Source of the DNA: CBDUWP01 sp965370955
GTDB taxonomy: Bacteria > Planctomycetota > Phycisphaerae > Sedimentisphaerales > Anaerobacaceae
Length of the DNA stretch: 6,460 nucleotides
Assembly (NCBI GenBank): GCA_965370955.1
Contig: CBDUWP010000079.1
Coordinates: 1-6,460 of the forward strand
Direction of reading: 5' to 3'
Part shown: piece by piece, positions 1-5,063 of the stretch
Layout of the letters: every line of letters starts with the position of its first letter
Position numbering within the stretch: the stretch's first letter is position 1
Position numbers and translations under genes: made by a program
The notes under the pieces: generated by a model
The model's database searches: none
What the model was told of the DNA's origin: nothing
The model's input: only the letters and a program-made list of their open reading frames with translations

Positions 1-892
1 GTTGGCCAACATCATCGAGATAGCCCGCACTAAGAACAAAACAGTCAAGGCAGCTTTGCGTATCAATCCCGATGTCGATTACAAAACCCACGCCTATATC
101 ACCACTGGCAAAAAGGAGACGAAGTTTGGCGTCGATATTGACCGAGCCTACAAAGTTTTCGAGACCTACGGCTCCAACGGTAACGTTGATCTTTGCGCGA
201 TTCACATCCATCTCGGCTCAGGCGGCAAGACGACCGAGCCCTATGCAAATGCCATAAAGAAGATACTCCCCGTTATTGATAAATTACGAGCCGGCGGCCA
301 TCGGATAGAGATGTTAGATATTGGCGGTGGTTTCGGCGCAGATTACGAGAGTGACACTGTTCCCTCTGCCGAAGATTACGCAGGTGACATTGTTCCGTTG
401 CTTTTGGATAAGGATTTAAAACTCGTTTTAGAGCCGGGCAAGAGTATTTGCGCTAATGGTGGCATTCTTTTAACTCGTGTTCTTTATACCAAACAAGGCG
501 GCAGTAAGAAATTCGTGATTGTCGATGCTGGCATGAACGATTTGATTCGCCCTTCGCTGTATGAAGCCTTCCATTTCATTTGGCCTTGCGAAGTTAACGA
601 ACAATTTATTCCTGAGAAGCGTCTCGCCGCGATGTCCCTTTCTCAGACGGAGCAGATTGACATAGTTGGCCCGATATGTGAGGGCGCGGATTTTTTAGCT
701 AAGGGTCGTCATTTGCCACCGGTTAAGCGAGGTGATTTGCTTGCCGTTTTCGCAGCTGGCGCCTATGGTTTTACGATGAGCAGTAATTATAATTCTCGTT
801 GCCTTTGTCCTGAAGTTTTGGTAGACAACAATAAATTCACAGTGATCAGCCGCCGCCAAAATTACGATGATTTGATTAGTCTTGAGCGATAG
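1..892 (+). CDS. lysA: Diaminopimelate decarboxylase, 3' part (5' end outside the window)
   Basis: PLP-dependent, cytosolic enzyme that decarboxylates meso-diaminopimelate to L-lysine, the last step of the DAP pathway. About 296 C-terminal residues are visible of a family length near 415-420, so roughly 120 are missing, including the PLP-binding lysine of the alanine-racemase-like barrel. Counting from the TTG at position 2 as residue 1 (a codon inside the gene, not a start), the visible marks are HIHLGSGG (68-75, the HIGS region), the phosphate-binding GGG in LDIGGGFG (105-112), EPGK (144-147, usually EPGR, a conservative change), VDAGMNDLIRP (175-185), the CEGAD active-site cysteine motif (226-230) and GAYGF with the PLP/substrate tyrosine Y255, followed by MSSNYNSR. 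The frame is intact to TAG. It converges on accC. The family assignment is secure; arginine or ornithine decarboxylase relatives lack this combination. Confidence 0.96.
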   Translation, partial: LANIIEIARTKNKTVKAALRINPDVDYKTHAYITTGKKETKFGVDIDRAYKVFETYGSNGNVDLCAIHIHLGSGGKTTEPYANAIKKILPVIDKLRAGGHRIEMLDIGGGFGADYESDTVPSAEDYAGDIVPLLLDKDLKLVLEPGKSICANGGILLTRVLYTKQGGSKKFVIVDAGMNDLIRPSLYEAFHFIWPCEVNEQFIPEKRLAAMSLSQTEQIDIVGPICEGADFLAKGRHLPPVKRGDLLAVFAAGAYGFTMSSNYNSRCLCPEVLVDNNKFTVISRRQNYDDLISLER

Positions 893-1089
893 GTTTCACA
901 TTACCGCCTTAACCAATTGCAGAATTACTGGTTGTGATTCGATTTGTCATTACTTTTGTTTGTCATTGCAAGCGGCTTGTCCTTCGTAGCTTTAGCGAAG
1001 AAGGAACTGCGGCAATCTCTCATCAAGGAACCGAACCAACCTCCAAATTGTCATCGCGAAAGAGGTCGAATCCCTGTGGCTAATGGTAT
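893..1089. other. Convergent intergenic region lysA/accC
   Basis: This gap separates the 3' ends of two converging genes. I see no credible gene in it. It holds an imperfect hairpin (965-1016, listed separately) and three short direct repeats of the form TTGTCAT followed by T/C: 943-951, 959-967 and a diverged copy at 1047-1057. No hairpin followed by a T-run is present on either strand, so no classical intrinsic terminator is evident for either gene. Confidence 0.6.
959..1020. repeat. Imperfect hairpin resembling a dispersed intergenic (REP/MITE-like) repeat
   Basis: ATTGC at 965-969 pairs with GCAAT at 1012-1016. Inside, CTTCG (982-986) pairs with CGAAG (996-1000) around a 9-nt loop, and CC (981-982) can pair instead with GG (1003-1004) across a bulge. 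The wording (TCATTGCAAGCG ... GGCAATCTC around a CTTCG...CGAAG core) resembles the TCATTGCGAGCG...AGCAATCTC repeats found between genes in many bacterial genomes. That family link is from memory. Only one clear copy lies in the window, so its repeated nature cannot be shown here. Confidence 0.45.
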
Positions 1090-2427
1090 TTAAAAATTGC
1101 GTTCGATGAAGCTCGTATCGATATCACCTGCGACGAACAGGTCGTGACTTAGAATATCCATACAAGCTGGAATAGTGGTTTTGATTGGCCCGATTTTAAA
1201 TTCTTCCAGTGCTCTTTTCATCAAGCTGATTGCTTGTCGTCTATCTGTGCCGTGCGCTATGAGTTTTGCAATCATTGAATCATAATATGGGCTCACCGTA
1301 TACCCTTGATGCACATGCGTATCGACTCTGATGCCGAACCCTCCCGGCACGACAAATTCGTCGACAGGTCCTGGGCAAGGCGAGAAATCATTTTCTGGAT
1401 TTTCTGCATTGATTCTGCATTCGATTGCGCATCCGTTTAGCTTAATATCGGTTTGTTTAAGATTGAGTTTTTCTCCGCTTGCAACTTTCATTTGTAATTT
1501 GATAAGATCGAATCCCGTCACCATTTCGCTGACTGTATGTTCAACTTGTATTCTGGTATTAGTTTCGATGAAATAGAAATTTTGCTCTTTATCTAGAATA
1601 AATTCGACAGTCGCTGCGCTGTAATACTTAGCATATTTAATAATTTTCAAAGCCGCATCGCATAGCTCTTTTCTCTTTTGGTCGGTAAGTATAGGACATG
1701 GAGATTCCTCGATCATTTTCTGATGTCGCCTTTGCACTGAGCAGTCTCTTTCGTAGAAGTGTACAGCATTTCCGAATTTGTCCGCCATCACCTGCACTTC
1801 GACATGCCTTGGATCGATAATAAATTTTTCGACATAGACACGGTCATCTGCGAAGGCGTTTTTCGCTTCGGTTTTAGCTGCATTAAACGCTGAGTGCAGT
1901 GTCATATCGTTATGTACAACCCTCATCCCTCTTCCGCCGCCACCTGAGACCGCTTTTATAATCACTGGATATCCGATTTCGCTGGCCAGTTTCAGGGCTT
2001 TTTCTTCATCTTCGACAATTCCCTTTGATCCCGGCACAACTGGCACGCCCGCTTCTTTCGCGATTTTTCTAGCTTTAGCTTTATCTCCCAAGTCCTTCAT
2101 TGCTTGTACACTTGGCCCGATGAAAGTAATTCCGCAATCTTGGCAAATTTGTGCGAAGCCGTGATTTTCCGCAAGGAATCCATAGCCGGGGTGGATCGCA
2201 TCTACGTCTGCGATTTCCGCTGCGCTGATAATTCGCGGTATATTCAGATAGCTTTCAGTTGGGCTTGCCGGCCCGATACAGATAGCTTGGTCGGCGAATT
2301 TCAGATATGGCGCGTCCTTATCAGCCTGTGAATATACAGCCACAGATTCGACGCCCAATTCTTTACAAGCTCTGATAATACGTAATGCAATTTCGCCTCG
2401 GTTAGCGATTAAGACTCTTGAAAACAT
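1090..2427 (-). CDS. accC: Acetyl-CoA carboxylase, biotin carboxylase subunit
   Basis: ATP-grasp enzyme that uses ATP and bicarbonate to carboxylate the biotin carried by AccB, the first half-reaction of malonyl-CoA synthesis for fatty acids. From ATG 2427 it has 445 residues (E. coli AccC 449). Domains in order: N-terminal Rossmann-like part (MFSRVLIANRGEIA), ATP-grasp with D115-K116, K158, the glycine-rich loop GGGGRGMR (162-169), HQK (235-237), catalytic FIETNTRIQVEH with E288, R292 and E296, then the C-terminal part with R338 in ECRINAE. T289 replaces the usual Met of EMNTR. An in-frame TTG at 2442 would add five residues, but the family begins at MFSRVLIANRGEI, so the ATG is chosen. No Shine-Dalgarno is visible. 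It lies 91 bp downstream of accB and is probably co-transcribed. Length and motifs favour AccC over the longer pyruvate or propionyl-CoA carboxylases. Confidence 0.96.
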   Translation of the reverse strand: MFSRVLIANRGEIALRIIRACKELGVESVAVYSQADKDAPYLKFADQAICIGPASPTESYLNIPRIISAAEIADVDAIHPGYGFLAENHGFAQICQDCGITFIGPSVQAMKDLGDKAKARKIAKEAGVPVVPGSKGIVEDEEKALKLASEIGYPVIIKAVSGGGGRGMRVVHNDMTLHSAFNAAKTEAKNAFADDRVYVEKFIIDPRHVEVQVMADKFGNAVHFYERDCSVQRRHQKMIEESPCPILTDQKRKELCDAALKIIKYAKYYSAATVEFILDKEQNFYFIETNTRIQVEHTVSEMVTGFDLIKLQMKVASGEKLNLKQTDIKLNGCAIECRINAENPENDFSPCPGPVDEFVVPGGFGIRVDTHVHQGYTVSPYYDSMIAKLIAHGTDRRQAISLMKRALEEFKIGPIKTTIPACMDILSHDLFVAGDIDTSFIERNF

Positions 2428-2518
2428 AGTATGATTTCGCAAAACAAAAATTATTAGTTAACTAAACATCCCCTGCCCGCAAAATTCTTCAAGATTAAAC
2501 TTACAGTTTGCCCTTGAT

Positions 2519-2983
2519 TTACGGTTTGACTTTAAACAGCGGCTGACCGAATTCGACAGCCTGTCCGCTTTCGACCAAAATTTCGACGATTGTTCCTGTT
2601 GCATCCGCTTTGATTTCGTTCATAACCTTCATAGCTTCGATGATACAGACGACCGTTTGCGGAGTGACTTTGGCATTGATTTCAATGAAATCGTCTGAGT
2701 CCGGACTCGGTGCCGTATAGAAAGTTCCGACAATTGGCGAGGTTATTTCGACGAGATTATCATCGACAGCCGGCGTCGCTTCTGCTGGCTGCATTGCTGG
2801 CAGCGCCGCTTGCATTTGCGTCATTGGTATAGCTTGCGCCGCTGTGACGATTTGGTTGGGGTCGCTGCGTTTTAGCATAATTTTTTCATCGCCTGTTTTG
2901 ATTTCGACCTCGATCAGGTCATTATCTTTCATTATTTTTATAAGGCTTTTAATTTTTTTTAAATCTTTATGTTCGCTACCCAT
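2519..2983 (-). CDS. accB: Acetyl-CoA carboxylase, biotin carboxyl carrier protein
   Basis: Carries the covalently bound biotin that moves CO2 from AccC to the carboxyltransferase. It has 154 residues, the usual size. Layout: a charged N-terminal helical part (1-45: LKKIKSLIKIMKDNDLIEVEI... GDEKIMLKR), an Ala/Pro/Met/Gln-rich flexible linker (about 46-76), then the biotinyl domain starting at ITSPIVGTFYTAPSPDS (80-96), with the biotinylation motif EAMKVMNEI (116-124), modified lysine K119, and the closing GQAVEFGQPLFKVKP. The start ATG is preceded by a purine-rich GGAAAGGGA about 8 nt upstream, the only Shine-Dalgarno-like sequence in the window. First gene of the accBC pair, read leftwards from the divergent promoter region. 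V120 and M121 in the motif are normal variation. Confidence 0.96.
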   Translation of the reverse strand: MGSEHKDLKKIKSLIKIMKDNDLIEVEIKTGDEKIMLKRSDPNQIVTAAQAIPMTQMQAALPAMQPAEATPAVDDNLVEITSPIVGTFYTAPSPDSDDFIEINAKVTPQTVVCIIEAMKVMNEIKADATGTIVEILVESGQAVEFGQPLFKVKP

Positions 2984-3030
2984 TTAAGAGTTCCCTTTCC
3001 ATCTATAAAAACTGACATATTGGTTCGCCG

Positions 3031-3058
3031 AGTATAACCTAAACGCTTTTTTTTGCAA
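3031..3058 (-). promoter_or_regulatory. Candidate sigma70-type promoter for accBC
   Basis: Read on the - strand: -35 TTGCAA (3053-3058), 16-bp spacer, -10 TATACT (3031-3036; 5 of 6 matches to TATAAT). It would start transcription near 3024, giving a leader of about 40 nt before the accB ATG. The -35 is only 4 of 6. Predicted by eye. Confidence 0.4.
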
Positions 3059-3108
3059 ATATATTCCGTTATTGAGATTTTTCGTCTTAATGGACATAAA
3101 ATTCATTC

Positions 3109-3146
3109 GGATATGGACAATAAATCGATTATATTGTAAAATATCC
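3109..3146. promoter_or_regulatory. Imperfect dyad over the kinase promoter, possible operator
   Basis: GGATAT (3109-3114) mirrors ATATCC (3141-3146), and inside it ACAATA (3117-3122) mirrors TATTGT (3132-3137), around a central AATCGATT. The two arms are offset by one base. It overlaps both boxes of the kinase promoter candidate, as an operator would. AT-rich sequence makes chance symmetry fairly likely, so this is a suggestion only. Confidence 0.3.
3114..3142 (+). promoter_or_regulatory. Candidate sigma70-type promoter for the kinase gene
   Basis: -35 TGGACA (3114-3119), exact 17-bp spacer, -10 TAAAAT (3137-3142), with one mismatch in each box. A start near 3149 gives a leader of about 33 nt before the ATG at 3182. 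The boxes lie within an imperfect inverted repeat (3109-3146), so the promoter may be under repressor control. Confidence 0.42.
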
Positions 3147-3181
3147 TCGTGTTTTTAATCCTTTTACAAATTGGTTGATTG

Positions 3182-4039
3182 ATGAGTGACATTTTAGACA
3201 TAGGTGGTTTCGCTATTGAAAAGCGTATCGGTGCCGGTGCCTGCAGCACTATTTACTTAGCCACCGATTCGAACCGCCGACAGGTTGCTCTCAAGCGTAT
3301 CATCGTCAATAAACCAGAGGATTTGCGAGCGATCGAGCAGACCGAAGCCGAATGGAAGATAGCCAGCAAGATTGATCATCCTTACATTAGAAAATGCTTT
3401 AAGTTCAAGAAGATCCGCAGCCTTCTCAAGATCAAGGAAGCCATTTTATCGATGGAATATTTTCCGGGCAAGTCTCTTGAGGAGACTCCTTCGCTGAGTT
3501 TGATTGACGTTTTGTTGATATTCCGCATGATCGCCAGTGGTTTAAATGCCATGCACCATCAGGGTTTCGTCCATTGCGACATCAAGCCCAACAACATATT
3601 GATAGACAGAAAGAACGGTTCGATCAAGATAATCGATCTTGGCCAGAGTTGTAAAATTGGCACGGTCAAGAAGCGGATACAGGGCACACCTGATTACATT
3701 GCTCCGGAGCAGGTATTGCGAAAGCCTCTCGGTCCTAGGACTGACATATTCAATTTAGGTGCTACGATGTATTGGGCATTGACTGGCAAGAACATTCCGA
3801 CCATGATTCCCAAGAAGGACAAGTACGGCCGCACGATTGTTCAAAAGCGTATAGCTCCTCACGTAGTTCGGCCTCAGATTCCGGTTGCGCTTTCCAAGTT
3901 GGTTATGAATTGTGCCGAAGATGATCCTGCCGATCGTCCGACAAGTATGCTCGATGTTTCGTCTTGTATTGACAAGCTGATTCATTCTTTGTTAGGCAAA
4001 AAGCCCCAAAAGAATAAAAACCTATCCGATGACAATTAA
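3182..4039 (+). CDS. Stand-alone Hanks-type Ser/Thr protein kinase
   Basis: Cytosolic protein kinase of 285 residues made of little more than the catalytic domain. Residues from ATG 3182: Gly-rich loop IGAGACSTIYLA (16-27), VALK with ATP-binding K38, helix-C E57 nine residues before HP (66-67), catalytic HCDIKPNN with D133, K135 and N138, metal-binding D152 in DLG (152-154), APE (175-177), D188 and R252. All core catalytic residues are present, so it should be active. The HRD arginine is Cys (HCD) and DFG is DLG. There is no PASTA, WD40, TPR or membrane segment; the tail after about 270 is short, lysine-rich and polar. A TTG directly before the ATG (3179) is in frame but the ATG is preferred; no Shine-Dalgarno is seen. 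It is followed at 117 bp by a phosphoesterase of the same orientation, suggesting opposing partners. Substrate unknown. Confidence 0.93.
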   Translation: MSDILDIGGFAIEKRIGAGACSTIYLATDSNRRQVALKRIIVNKPEDLRAIEQTEAEWKIASKIDHPYIRKCFKFKKIRSLLKIKEAILSMEYFPGKSLEETPSLSLIDVLLIFRMIASGLNAMHHQGFVHCDIKPNNILIDRKNGSIKIIDLGQSCKIGTVKKRIQGTPDYIAPEQVLRKPLGPRTDIFNLGATMYWALTGKNIPTMIPKKDKYGRTIVQKRIAPHVVRPQIPVALSKLVMNCAEDDPADRPTSMLDVSSCIDKLIHSLLGKKPQKNKNLSDDN

Positions 4040-4057
4040 GCTCATCGAGCATATTAT
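4029..4057 (+). promoter_or_regulatory. Candidate internal promoter for the phosphoesterase gene
   Basis: -35 ATGACA (4029-4034), 17-bp spacer, -10 TATTAT (4052-4057), five of six matches in each box. The -35 overlaps the last codons of the kinase gene. Transcription would start near 4064, the left edge of the 58-bp repeat, giving a leader of about 93 nt that carries the decoy frame. It would let the phosphoesterase be expressed apart from the kinase. Confidence 0.4.
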
Positions 4058-4061
4058 TAAG

Positions 4062-4195
4062 CTAATTTAAGAAAGCTATTTAAGCCCAATTACGAACAAT
4101 GGTTCAGACAACAATCCAACTAATTAAGAAAGCTATTTAAGCCCAATTTACGAACAATGGCTCAGACACCAATCCAACTAATTAAAAATGCTATT
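4062..4195 (+). repeat. 58-bp tandem duplication over the phosphoesterase start
   Basis: Copy 1 is 4062-4119 and copy 2 is 4120-4177, adjacent and both 58 bp. They differ by two substitutions and two single-base indels that cancel in length. A third partial copy (4178-4195, CTAATTAAAAATGCTATT) is codons 8-13 of the phosphoesterase gene. Each full copy carries an AAGCTATTTAAGCCCAATT block, the start context ACGAACAATGG and the first six or seven codons. The edge element occurs as CTAATTTAAGAAAGCTATT (4062), a hybrid (4120) and the coding form (4178), which fits unequal recombination or slippage between the outer two. Confidence 0.9.
4099..4140 (+). pseudogene. Duplicated 5' fragment of the phosphoesterase gene (13-codon decoy frame)
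   Basis: Copy 1 of the tandem repeat contains its own ATG, giving the peptide MVQTTIQLIKKAI and then TAA. The real protein begins MAQTPIQLIKNAI, so this is a copied and slightly diverged gene start. It ends 16 nt before the true ATG (4157) and is in a different frame. The start context is the same as that of the real gene. It is most simply a relic, but if translated it would act as an upstream reading frame that could lower or couple expression of the real gene. Confidence 0.6.
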
Positions 4196-5014
4196 GCTGC
4201 TAACAGATGCGATCATTTTCGTCGCGGCAACATAATCGAATTGCCTTCGGTTGGCGATTTAATAATCACGGGTGACCTTCACGGCAATCGTCGTAACTTT
4301 CATAAGATCCAATATTATGCCGCCCTTGATAAAAACCCTAATCGTCACATTATTTTTCAGGAGATCATTCACGGCGGCAGCGAAGACAGTGACGGCAATT
4401 GCCTTTCGTATCAGCTTTTGTTTGATCTTTATGAGTACAAATTGCAATATCCCAACCACGTTCACATTTTGACTGGCAATCACGACATGACCTTTGTCAA
4501 CGACACAGAGGTTCTCAAGAACGGCCGCAAGATGAATCAAAGCCTTAAAAAGGCCCTCAGCAATGAATACGGGGCTGAAACTGAAGCCGTGATCAACCTT
4601 ATGAAGGATTTATTTTTATCTCAACCGCTTGCCATGCGATCGGAGAATAAATTATGGTGCTGTCATTCTTTGCCTTCTGGCCGTTTTTTGGATAATTTTG
4701 ATCCAGCAATAATGCAGAAGGATCTCACTTCCTGCGACTTCAAAAAAACCGGACCTGTTTACAGCCTTCTTTGGGGTCGTAATATAGCTGAATCCACTTT
4801 AGCCAACTTTTCTGAATTGTTTACTGTTGAGTCCTTTGTTTTGGGTCACCAGAATCAACCAGACGGCTGGTCGAGACCTCAAAAGAATCTTATCATTTTA
4901 GCTAGTGAACATAATTTTGGTTGCCTATTGAAAACAGATTTAGCTAGTGCTATTTCTACAGATTCGCTAGTCGAGCACATCGTTTCGATCGCCAGTATTG
5001 ACGACAGTAAATAA
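4157..5014 (+). CDS. Calcineurin/PPP-like metallophosphoesterase
   Basis: Probable metal-dependent phosphatase, 285 residues, cytosolic (no signal or membrane segment). Metal-site motifs in order: GDLHG (39-43; D40, H42), QEIIHGG (68-74), GNHD (107-110; N108, H109), CCHSLPSG (168-175; H170) and LGHQ (229-232; H231). The usual second motif GDxxDRG of PPP phosphatases is absent and QEIIHGG stands in its place, so the bridging metal ligand would have to be E69 or another residue. I recall proteins of this shape (GDLHGNRRNF ... QEIIHGG ... GNHD) from planctomycetes, which supports a distinct subfamily. The start is ATG 4157; an identical context occurs 58 bp upstream in the duplicated copy. No Shine-Dalgarno. 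Next to the kinase, a protein phosphatase role is attractive, but a nucleotide or other phosphoester substrate is possible. Confidence 0.85.
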   Translation: MAQTPIQLIKNAIAANRCDHFRRGNIIELPSVGDLIITGDLHGNRRNFHKIQYYAALDKNPNRHIIFQEIIHGGSEDSDGNCLSYQLLFDLYEYKLQYPNHVHILTGNHDMTFVNDTEVLKNGRKMNQSLKKALSNEYGAETEAVINLMKDLFLSQPLAMRSENKLWCCHSLPSGRFLDNFDPAIMQKDLTSCDFKKTGPVYSLLWGRNIAESTLANFSELFTVESFVLGHQNQPDGWSRPQKNLIILASEHNFGCLLKTDLASAISTDSLVEHIVSIASIDDSK

Positions 5015-5037
5015 TTTACTCTTATGCATTTTTTTTT
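5006..5037 (+). terminator. Weak terminator-like palindrome and T-run after the phosphoesterase gene
   Basis: AGTAAAT-A-ATTTACT (5006-5020) is a perfect inverted repeat that includes the stop codon, followed eight bases later by nine T (5029-5037). As RNA it could form only about five A/U-rich pairs, and the gap before the T-run is too long for a good intrinsic terminator. At most it would reduce transcription into the glycosyltransferase gene. Confidence 0.22.
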
Positions 5038-5063
5038 GACGCTATTGAAATAAATTTTAGATC

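Larger units (their letters stand above)
2984..3181. other. Divergent promoter region between accB and the kinase gene
   Basis: This is a 198-bp AT-rich gap between the divergently read accB and kinase genes, with no credible gene in it. Both transcription units on either side must start here or be read through. It contains one promoter candidate for each direction, an imperfect dyad, and two TGGACA elements 23 bp apart (3091-3096 and 3114-3119). Confidence 0.7.

Noticed and set aside
911..933. AACCA...TGGTT hairpin as lysA terminator
   Set aside because: The stem is only five pairs with a 13-nt loop and there is no T-run after it.
1331..1576. Open frame on the + strand opposite accC
   Set aside because: It is a shadow of accC codon usage, with low-complexity Ser/Leu-rich translation and no start signal.
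2428..2442. In-frame TTG at 2442 as the start of accC
   Set aside because: It adds five residues before MFSRVLIANRGEIA, which is where the family begins; the ATG at 2427 fits better.
3179..3181. TTG directly before the kinase ATG as start
   Set aside because: It adds one residue and there is no ribosome site favouring it; the ATG is preferred.
3755..3985. Open frame on the - strand inside the kinase gene
   Set aside because: It is antisense to conserved kinase subdomains and its translation looks like no protein family.
4062..4195. CRISPR-like array
   Set aside because: The copies abut with no spacers and the repeat contains a gene start; it is a simple tandem duplication.
4259..4540. Open frames on both strands inside the phosphoesterase gene
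   Set aside because: They overlap the conserved metal-site motifs in other frames; hydrophobic Val/Ile-rich translations are typical shadows.
5036..5063. TTGACG as the -35 of a promoter for the glycosyltransferase gene
   Set aside because: At 16-18 bp spacing there is no acceptable -10, and transcription would begin at or beyond the start codon.
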